Virus record (IMG/VR): IMGVR_UViG_3300034283_002167
Span: 1-21,903 of that record
Source of the DNA: a virus
DNA: 21,903 nucleotides
Direction: 5' to 3' (one strand)
Shown here: positions 13,250-19,604 of the stretch, piece by piece
Layout: every line of letters starts with the position of its first letter
Numbering within the stretch: the stretch's first letter is position 1
Notes under the pieces: generated by a model
Databases searched by the model: none
Told to the model about the DNA's origin: nothing
The model's input: only the letters and a program-made list of their open reading frames with translations
Program-made: the position numbers and the translations under genes

Positions 13250-13852
13250 ATGAAGAACTTTTTAAAATATCTTTCAGAAGTCCAAAAAACTTATGAATTC
13301 CGCATCAAGATCGCTAACTGTGATCCTAAAGATAAGTTAGACGGACTTAAAGTTGGTCTTGCAAAATACGCTTTAGAAAGCGTGAGTGAAACAAAACGTA
13401 TACCAATTAAAGCCAACGATATCGACTTCCCTAGCATTCCTAACTGCGAAGTGTTCATAATGGATGCAGTTCTAAAATATCCAGTAAATGATCAACAATT
13501 ACGCAGTATCGTCGCTGAACGCCTAGGTTGCCCTATAGCTAGTGTAGTCGTTGTTCCTAAATATAACCCAGAAGAAATTTGGCGTTGGAATATAGACGGT
13601 GAAAGCGAAATTAAAGAATACAAACAAGGTGATGCAGAATTAACAAAGCCTTATCCAAAAGCTGATGCAGATCAAAAAGCGGCCAGCAAGTCTTATAGCG
13701 AGGCGGGAACCATACTTAAAGAATTAAGTAAACCAGCAGAGTTTGAGATAGCGGGCAGTGACAATACCATTGGTGGTGTTGCAAATCCCGCATATGGTAA
13801 AACAACTAATGATATAGCTGCTGGTGATAAAAGTCCAGTAGGTAGCAAATAA
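13250..13852 (+). CDS. Hypothetical structural-cluster protein with a likely alpha/beta domain (200 aa)
   Basis: A 200-aa protein. Residues about 14-115 alternate strands and helices in a ferredoxin-like rhythm: TYEFRIKIANC, then DKLDGLKVGLAKYALESVS, then RIPIKANDIDFPSIPNCEVF, then DAVLKYPVNDQQLRSIVAER and SVVVVPKY. The rest is charged, then Gly/Asn/Ala-rich and probably disordered. I recall similar sequences in marine T4-like phages without assigned function. Given its late promoter and the large scaffold-like gene directly behind it, a head, core or internal virion protein is a guess. Its TAA lies 3 nt before the next ATG. Confidence 0.6.
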   Translation: MKNFLKYLSEVQKTYEFRIKIANCDPKDKLDGLKVGLAKYALESVSETKRIPIKANDIDFPSIPNCEVFIMDAVLKYPVNDQQLRSIVAERLGCPIASVVVVPKYNPEEIWRWNIDGESEIKEYKQGDAELTKPYPKADADQKAASKSYSEAGTILKELSKPAEFEIAGSDNTIGGVANPAYGKTTNDIAAGDKSPVGSK

Positions 13853-13855
13853 TAT

Positions 13856-16800
13856 ATGAGCAATAATATCTACGATATTTTAAATAACCTGTCTAAAAGT
13901 ACTCCAGTAAGTACTGTAGAGGCAGAGCCTATTTACGAAAGCGTAGATCCTCGCGGCGATATTATGGAAGCCATTAACACTCTTGAAGCAAAATTTGATA
14001 AATTTAATTCCAATGATGAAGCAGAAGACAAATATCTAAACCCACAAGCCAAACGATTTGTTCAATTAGCCAAGGCCAAGTTTCCCGAAACGTCAAGTGA
14101 TCTCGAGGCTGTAGTTGCAGCCATTGGTGATAAAACAGAAGAACTCGATCGTCGCGACAGGGAAACCGGCGAGTGGATGAACAAAGCCAAGTCTACCATT
14201 GATTCTCAACAGAAAGAAATAAAACAAACAGAGCAAGCAGTGACTGATGCTAATGCACGCTATGATGCACAGGAAAAACGATTCCAAGATTTCACCCAAC
14301 AGGTAGCTGCGGCTAACCTACCAGTCCAACAACAAGCTCAAGCTGCTGTGGATTTTGCTAAGGCAACGAAAGATACTGGTGCTGCTCCGGAAAAAATAGC
14401 GGCGCGAGGTAAAGAGATCGTAGCTAAGGCCAAAGAAAAAGTCAAAACTAAAGAAAAAGAGCAACCATCAATCCAAAATCAACCAGTAGTTGACATAGAC
14501 ACTGATATTGCAGGTGTTGATGATCAAGACAGCACAAAATCTACAGCGGATAGTTCCTTGGCTCGTAGTGTACAAGACCTGTTAAAGAATCAACCATCAC
14601 CAAATGAAATCCCACAAATCACTCCTGCACCAATATCAACAGCTCCAAAGACACAACAAAAGAATTATGGAAAAGCTGCAGATCTTTTAAAGAAGCGATC
14701 AGGAGCTAAATTGGAAGAAGCATTACTCAATGAATTATCACCAACGGCATCAAAAAATACAATGGCATTATACCAATGGTCAGATGCTTGGGCAAAATAT
14801 CAAGAAGCGATGGAACTAGGACCACAACCAGGACAGGCATTACCAACTGCACCACAAGAGTCTATTAAATTAGAATTTGCAGATGGAGCAGTTAACATAT
14901 CCAAAGCTACCATGGACAAATTTATCACGATCCTTACTAAAATGTCTGCTAAACAGCAAGATCAGTTTATTAATAATGTATTGGGTGATAGAAGTCAGTT
15001 TGTTTGGTTCATAAAAAATATAAATGAGCCGGCACCAAAAAAAGCTGCACCAGCACCAGCACCATTAAAGAAAGGCCAAACACAAGATCTGTTTGCTCCA
15101 CTAGCAAACACCCCAACCGGAACACAAGGACAATTTGATTTAGGAACCCCTACTATGAATGAAACTATTAACAAACTAGCAACAAGTCTGATGGAAAGAT
15201 TTGCAAAATTCAGTGAAGATGCAAAACCAGACTTCTTAGATCTTGACAAGGATGGTGACACTGATGAGCCAATGAAATCGGCGGCTAAGAGTGCTAAAAA
15301 ACACGAACCGGCTGAGATAGACAAAGACGCAGTTGCTAAACGTAAACGTCTACAAGCTCTTAAAGACAAGCAAGAAGATGAACGTGCTGAGAAAGGTGAT
15401 TATGATAGCAAATCATCCTCACGTGTGGTCAAAGGTCGTGCCTACGGTGGATCAGCTCAGAAAGATGATGAAGACAAAGATGAAGTAGATGAAAGCGGTC
15501 TACAAGCATATCTGGGTAAAAAGAAATATGGCAAAGAAGGCATGAAAGCCCTACAGCAAGCAGGTCGTGAAGGTGCTGGCAAAGAGACCATGGCTAAGCT
15601 ACGTGCTCGTCATGACAAGTTTGATGAATCAGCTAAACCAGACTATATCGATCTTGACAAAGATGGCAACAAGACAGAACCAATGAAGAAAGCAGCCAAA
15701 GATGCTAAACAAGTTGATGAAGTAGCACCTCCAGGTGCCAAAGCTGAACGCATGGTTAAACACATCAAGAAAGGTTACAGCAAAGACGGCAATCTATCTA
15801 AGAAAGAAAAAGGTATCGCTTACGCAACAGCATGGAAAGCACGTAATAAAGGCCAAGTAGAAGAAGCTACAAAATTTGGTGATACAATTAAAAATTCCAA
15901 AGTAGAATTAAAAAAACACAAAATGGTCAAAGAAGGACGTAACCCAGAAAGCAGTGAATACACTTATGAAACAATAGGTCGAGTCTTGTGTGATGAACAA
16001 CCAGGATTAGATGTTAATTCAGAAGCTTTCGTTAAAGCAGTCTACGATGAACTGATTGAATTAAAATTAACACCTAAAGCCGCACGTTGGTTAGTACACT
16101 ATGATGAAGACTTCATAGGTGATGCCGCTACATCATACGGACATTTCTGTGCTAGCAAGGAAAAAGAAGCTATGGAATGTGGTGCACCGATGAACAGTTT
16201 CGTCAGTGAAGAACCTCTATTAGATGCAGAACACGAGCTAGCAGAAATTGCTAAACTAGCAGGCCTGGCACGTGAGGACTTCAATCCAATGGTACCAGGT
16301 GACTCGGCAAGTCCATTGACCTATGCAGGTTGCTCAAAATGTAATGCTGATCCTTGCTGTTGTGAGGATGTAAAAGCTATGGACGAAGGTATGGGCTGTA
16401 GCGAAGAAGAATTGAATGAAGCCGCGACACGCAAAGATTTCCGCATGGTAGCAGACTTGCTTAAATCGATTCCAGATATAGCCAAACGTACTGAATTGGC
16501 CATGTATCATGCAGACATATTCAAGCAACAAAATCCAAGATTTAAAAAAGAAATGTTCTTGGCGGCTGCAGGTGTTGATACTACACCCATCAAAGATGCT
16601 GAAGATGAAGTATTAGTAAGTGAAGAAGAAGTAGGTGAAGGTAACGAATTCTCAGGCGCATTAGCCAAAGCTCGCGCCGACGGGAAAAAGGAGTTTGAAG
16701 TGGACGGTAAAAAATACACAGTAAAAGAAGATATCAACTTAAACGTATCAGCTAACGGCGAAGAAGATGTAGTTAATCTAATCCGCAAGTTAAGTGGCAT

Positions 16801-17071
16801 GCCAGTGGTTGCTATCCAAGCACAACCAGCGATGGTTGAAGAAGTCGTTGCTGAAGAAGGACCAACAGAGCGTGACGTAGAATATGCAAACACTCCACAT
16901 GAAGATGTAGCAGGCACAGACGCTGCGATCCCAAGTGGCACAGGTGAAGACCGCGCTAAAAAAATGTACAGAAAAGAATATCCTGGTGACAATCCAATGG
17001 CAGTAGCAGAAGCCAAAGAAGAAAGTCTTTGGAAAGCATACGAAAGTATGATTAATGACGTTAAGGCATAA
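13856..17071 (+). CDS. Giant modular Lys/Glu-rich structural protein, EF-hand-like loops and Cys cluster, unknown function
   Basis: A 1071-aa soluble protein with no signal peptide. N-terminal: NIYDILNNLSKS, then a coiled-coil-like Gln/Lys/Ala region (about 85-205). Middle: two near copies of KPD-(F/Y)-(L/I)-DLDKDG-(D/N) followed by an EPMK-(S/K)-AAK segment at about 457-478 and 594-615. The DxDxDG core resembles a calcium-binding EF-hand/dockerin loop. Between and after them are Lys-rich segments (YLGKKKYGKEGMKALQQAGR; HIKKGYSKDGNLSKKEKGIA). C-terminal: a cysteine cluster (C826, C829, C834, C835, C836, C848), an RKDFRMVADLLKSIPDIAKR helix module near 862 and a final RKEYPGDNPMAV and LWKAYESMINDV. 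I remember several of these modules from unannotated marine phage proteins, mostly near structural genes. A prohead-core/scaffold or internal virion role is inference. No good RBS; translation is probably coupled to 13250. Confidence 0.7.
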   Translation: MSNNIYDILNNLSKSTPVSTVEAEPIYESVDPRGDIMEAINTLEAKFDKFNSNDEAEDKYLNPQAKRFVQLAKAKFPETSSDLEAVVAAIGDKTEELDRRDRETGEWMNKAKSTIDSQQKEIKQTEQAVTDANARYDAQEKRFQDFTQQVAAANLPVQQQAQAAVDFAKATKDTGAAPEKIAARGKEIVAKAKEKVKTKEKEQPSIQNQPVVDIDTDIAGVDDQDSTKSTADSSLARSVQDLLKNQPSPNEIPQITPAPISTAPKTQQKNYGKAADLLKKRSGAKLEEALLNELSPTASKNTMALYQWSDAWAKYQEAMELGPQPGQALPTAPQESIKLEFADGAVNISKATMDKFITILTKMSAKQQDQFINNVLGDRSQFVWFIKNINEPAPKKAAPAPAPLKKGQTQDLFAPLANTPTGTQGQFDLGTPTMNETINKLATSLMERFAKFSEDAKPDFLDLDKDGDTDEPMKSAAKSAKKHEPAEIDKDAVAKRKRLQALKDKQEDERAEKGDYDSKSSSRVVKGRAYGGSAQKDDEDKDEVDESGLQAYLGKKKYGKEGMKALQQAGREGAGKETMAKLRARHDKFDESAKPDYIDLDKDGNKTEPMKKAAKDAKQVDEVAPPGAKAERMVKHIKKGYSKDGNLSKKEKGIAYATAWKARNKGQVEEATKFGDTIKNSKVELKKHKMVKEGRNPESSEYTYETIGRVLCDEQPGLDVNSEAFVKAVYDELIELKLTPKAARWLVHYDEDFIGDAATSYGHFCASKEKEAMECGAPMNSFVSEEPLLDAEHELAEIAKLAGLAREDFNPMVPGDSASPLTYAGCSKCNADPCCCEDVKAMDEGMGCSEEELNEAATRKDFRMVADLLKSIPDIAKRTELAMYHADIFKQQNPRFKKEMFLAAAGVDTTPIKDAEDEVLVSEEEVGEGNEFSGALAKARADGKKEFEVDGKKYTVKEDINLNVSANGEEDVVNLIRKLSGMPVVAIQAQPAMVEEVVAEEGPTERDVEYANTPHEDVAGTDAAIPSGTGEDRAKKMYRKEYPGDNPMAVAEAKEESLWKAYESMINDVKA

Positions 17072-17072
17072 T

Positions 17073-17405
17073 ATGAAAGAGCTTAAAGAATTTGTTGAGA
17101 TGATGGACGCCATTGCTGCAGGCGAACCTATCCAAGAGGATGCTGTAGATAGAACACATCTCAGCGATATGCTAGACCAACTTGAAGAACATCTTAATCA
17201 AGCTGCAGGTATCGCCGGTGATCTAGCACGTTATGGTCGTGATCTTCCAGGTCCATTTGCAGGCCAGATCCGTAGTTATCTCGCTCCACATTTAGAAAGT
17301 TTCATAGATGATCGCCGCCAACCAGGTAGCATAGCTAGCCTACGCAATATGCTGATTGACAGTGGCGACGAAGACGAAGATCAAGACGATTATGAAAATC
17401 AATGA
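17073..17405 (+). CDS. Small acidic protein, unknown function (110 aa)
   Basis: A 110-aa protein starting MKELKEFVEMMDAIAAG. A frame start at 17055 exists, but AAGG at 17064-17067 is correctly placed only for the ATG at 17073, which also follows the previous stop by 1 nt. The protein is helical (DMLDQLEEHLNQAAGIAGDL near 34), with a FAGQIRSYLAPHLESFIDD segment, and ends in a run of Asp and Glu. I do not recognise it. The start overlaps or abuts both neighbours, which suggests an operon with the giant protein and the terminase gene. It could be a small accessory of the scaffold-like protein. Confidence 0.6.
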   Translation: MKELKEFVEMMDAIAAGEPIQEDAVDRTHLSDMLDQLEEHLNQAAGIAGDLARYGRDLPGPFAGQIRSYLAPHLESFIDDRRQPGSIASLRNMLIDSGDEDEDQDDYENQ

Positions 17406-17757
17406 GATCATTACTGAAGTATTAGAAAGAGGTGAACTTCGTAAGACAACTCGCCAATCTCTATCAAACGTAAATAGTTATCCATATTTAGATAATAATT
17501 CACATCCTTATGTTGCTTACAGATTTGGTATGGCGTTAGCACGAAGTCCCGATGACGTAATTGATCCTTTAGGTCCAATTGGTAGTGAATTTACAACGGT
17601 AGGGTATAGTGATGCTGATCAAGAAATCATCGATCATGCACGCAAAGAATTTGGATTAAAAACAAGAAAACACAGCGGAAAAGGCAGTGAAGAATTAGAA
17701 AAAATCAACAAAGTCAGTCCAGTAGCTAAACCTAAACGTAACAAATACGGAGTTTAA
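17392..17757 (+). CDS. Hypothetical protein (121 aa)
   Basis: A 121-aa protein starting MKINEIITEVLERGELRKTT. The longer frame start at 17356 would lie wholly inside the preceding gene and add 12 residues (MTVATKTKIKTI); the ATG at 17392 gives a natural N-terminus and a 14-nt overlap. It has a conserved-looking YPYLDNNSHPYVAYRFGMAL segment near 26-45 and a basic C-terminus (AKPKRNKYGV). I recall the LDNNxxPYxxYRFG motif from marine phage proteins of unknown function. MKI(N/T)EI-type starts with a Tyr/Asn-rich motif often occur beside virion genes, so a minor structural role is possible. Confidence 0.6.
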   Translation: MKINEIITEVLERGELRKTTRQSLSNVNSYPYLDNNSHPYVAYRFGMALARSPDDVIDPLGPIGSEFTTVGYSDADQEIIDHARKEFGLKTRKHSGKGSEELEKINKVSPVAKPKRNKYGV

Positions 17758-17758
17758 C

Positions 17759-17986
17759 ATGGATGATATAGATCAAATCAAACAACTAGCAGGTATCACA
17801 CAAAATATCGGGCGCCTACAGGAATATCAGGGAGAAGGCTCAGTTCACACAGAAGGTAGCAACATGAGTGTTACTGCCAACGAAAAGATACAATACCAAA
17901 ACAACAACAATATCCAACCAGGAACTCCAGAATGGTTTAAACTATGGTTTAGTTTACCATATCTAACAGGCGAAAAACCCTGGTAA
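17759..17986 (+). CDS. Small hypothetical protein (75 aa)
   Basis: A 75-aa protein, MDDIDQIKQLAGITQNIGRL at the start, a polar Gln/Asn-rich middle, and a striking aromatic C-terminus (PGTPEWFKLWFSLPYLTGEK then PW). GGAG precedes the ATG by 6 nt, and it begins 1 nt after the previous stop. The amphipathic N-terminal helix and the terminal WFxLWFxxPY motif could be binding peptides for a larger partner, such as the terminase encoded next, but that is only a guess from position. Confidence 0.6.
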   Translation: MDDIDQIKQLAGITQNIGRLQEYQGEGSVHTEGSNMSVTANEKIQYQNNNNIQPGTPEWFKLWFSLPYLTGEKPW

Positions 17987-18009
17987 TTGTAGTAACCTAC
18001 CCCCGCCAA

Positions 18010-18017
18010 GATAAGTA
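18010..18017 (+). promoter_or_regulatory. Possible late promoter of gene 17 (variant octamer)
   Basis: GATAAGTA, then ATAAT, then ATG at 18023: the same 5-nt gap as genes 16 and 19605, but the octamer has an A to G change. No convincing Shine-Dalgarno precedes the ATG. Confidence 0.35.
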
Positions 18018-18022
18018 ATAAT

Positions 18023-19591
18023 ATGGCAACAGCAAAAGGCACAGATAGTGTTCTAGTAAAGAAACCCCACACTCGTGAGAGCTTTACAGAAGAACAATTA
18101 AGAGAATTCGCAAAGTGCGCAGATCCTATCACGGGTCCTGAATACTTCATGAGTAATTACTTCTACATACAGCATCCTACTCGTGGACGTATGTTGTATA
18201 CCCCTTTTGAGTATCAGAAACGCCTGATACATTCATACCATAACTACCGATTCAGCATCTCACTAATGCCTCGGCAAACAGGTAAATCAACTTCAGCCGC
18301 AGGATACCTACTTTGGTATGCTATGTTTGTTGCTGATGCGACTATCCTAATTGCCGCACACAAATACACAGGCTCACAAGAAATCATGCAACGTATACGC
18401 TACGCCTATGAAAGCGTGCCGGACTTTATACGTGCAGGTGCTGTGAGTTATAACAAGGGTAGTATAGACTTTGACAATGGCAGTCGCATAGTGAGTGCTA
18501 CTACAACAGAAAACACTGGTCGAGGTATGTCTATATCATTACTATATGCAGATGAGTTTGCTTTCGTCCGCCCTACTATTGGTCGTGAGTTTTGGACTTC
18601 AATCAGCCCCACATTGGCCACTGGTGGTAAATGTATTATCACTAGTACACCTAACAGCGATGAAGATCAGTTTGCTACCCTATGGAAAGGTGCTAACAAG
18701 CAGTTTGATGAATTTGGCAATCCAACTGAAATAGGTATTAACGGATTCAAAGCGTTTCGTAGCTATTGGAATGAACATCCAGATCGTGATGAAGCATGGG
18801 CAGTACAGACTCGTAGTCAGCTAGGCGATGAACGTTTTCGTAGAGAAATGGATTGTGAATTTATCATCTGGGAAGAAACCTTGATCAGTCCTAGTTTCTT
18901 AGTTGAAATGCAAGGGTTAGATCCCATAGAACGCCAAGGACAGGTACGTTGGTATAAACGTCCAGAAACACAGTATACCTATGTGGTGTCCTTAGATCCC
19001 AGCCTAGGTACAGGTGGTGACCCTGCTGGCATACAGATATTTGAGTTGCCCACATTTAGGCAAGTGGGTGAGTGGCAACATAATCGCACACCCATACAGC
19101 AACAGGTGGGAATCCTAACAGAGATTACCAAATATCTAGCTGAAACTGTAAATCCTAATAATATCTATTACAGTGTCGAAAATAACACCGTAGGCGAAGC
19201 GGCTCTGATCAGCATCAGTGAAATTGGTGAAGAGAACATCAAGGGTATATTCCTAAGTGAACCTAAACGCATGGGATCTGGTCGACGTTATCGCAAGGGA
19301 TTTAATACCACTAATTCCAGCAAGATATCGGCCTGTGCCAAGCTCAAGAATCTAATAGAATCCAAACGCATGATGATCGTCAGCCGTCCACTAATATCAG
19401 AGCTAAAAACATTTGTAGCCCACGGTAGCAGCTATGCGGCAAAACCAGGTGAAACTGACGATCTAGTGATGAGCTTGATCTTAATAGTACGCATGGCACA
19501 GATGCTGCAGAGCTTTGACAGCCAGCTGGATTTGACCATGAAAGACAGCCTAGAAGATGTGATCGAGCCCATGCCATTCTTTATCACTTAA
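18023..19591 (+). CDS. 17: Terminase large subunit gp17 (packaging ATPase and nuclease)
   Basis: A 522-aa packaging motor. The ATPase half has a Walker A motif MPRQTGKS at residues 82-89, a Walker B LLYADEF with D177-E178 and the coupling motif TSTPN shortly after. The nuclease half has the RNase-H-like acidic triad: D325 in SLDPSLGTGGD, E386 in SVENNT and D479/D480 in ETDDLVMS. All expected catalytic residues are present. T4 gp17 has 610 aa; the N-terminal region here is shorter. Gp17 docks on the portal, pumps DNA into the prohead by ATP hydrolysis and cuts the concatemer. The ATG is the first after the preceding gene and lacks a good RBS, so a leaderless late mRNA or coupling to 17759 are options. 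The small subunit gene lies far upstream. Confidence 0.95.
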   Translation: MATAKGTDSVLVKKPHTRESFTEEQLREFAKCADPITGPEYFMSNYFYIQHPTRGRMLYTPFEYQKRLIHSYHNYRFSISLMPRQTGKSTSAAGYLLWYAMFVADATILIAAHKYTGSQEIMQRIRYAYESVPDFIRAGAVSYNKGSIDFDNGSRIVSATTTENTGRGMSISLLYADEFAFVRPTIGREFWTSISPTLATGGKCIITSTPNSDEDQFATLWKGANKQFDEFGNPTEIGINGFKAFRSYWNEHPDRDEAWAVQTRSQLGDERFRREMDCEFIIWEETLISPSFLVEMQGLDPIERQGQVRWYKRPETQYTYVVSLDPSLGTGGDPAGIQIFELPTFRQVGEWQHNRTPIQQQVGILTEITKYLAETVNPNNIYYSVENNTVGEAALISISEIGEENIKGIFLSEPKRMGSGRRYRKGFNTTNSSKISACAKLKNLIESKRMMIVSRPLISELKTFVAHGSSYAAKPGETDDLVMSLILIVRMAQMLQSFDSQLDLTMKDSLEDVIEPMPFFIT

Positions 19592-19599
19592 GATAAATA
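19592..19599 (+). promoter_or_regulatory. Late promoter for the gene at 19605, predicted leaderless
   Basis: GATAAATA directly after the gene 17 stop, then CTTAC, then ATG. The predicted start coincides with the A of the ATG at 19605. No Shine-Dalgarno is present. Confidence 0.6.
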
Positions 19600-19604
19600 C
19601 TTAC

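Noticed and set aside
14489-14515. TTGACA in the giant protein gene
   Set aside because: No -10-like hexamer at 16-18 nt; most likely chance from Val-Asp-Ile codons.
16507-17016. Minus-strand open frame of 169 aa inside the giant protein gene
   Set aside because: A Ser/Ala/Thr-rich antisense shadow of the Glu/Lys-rich coding strand.
17356-17384. TTGACA box ahead of the gene at 17392
   Set aside because: It lies in coding sequence and the hexamer 17 nt downstream (GATCAA) is not a -10 box.
19589-19604. TAAG/CTTA inverted repeat around the late octamer before 19605
   Set aside because: Only 4 bp of stem; too weak to count as a third start-site hairpin.
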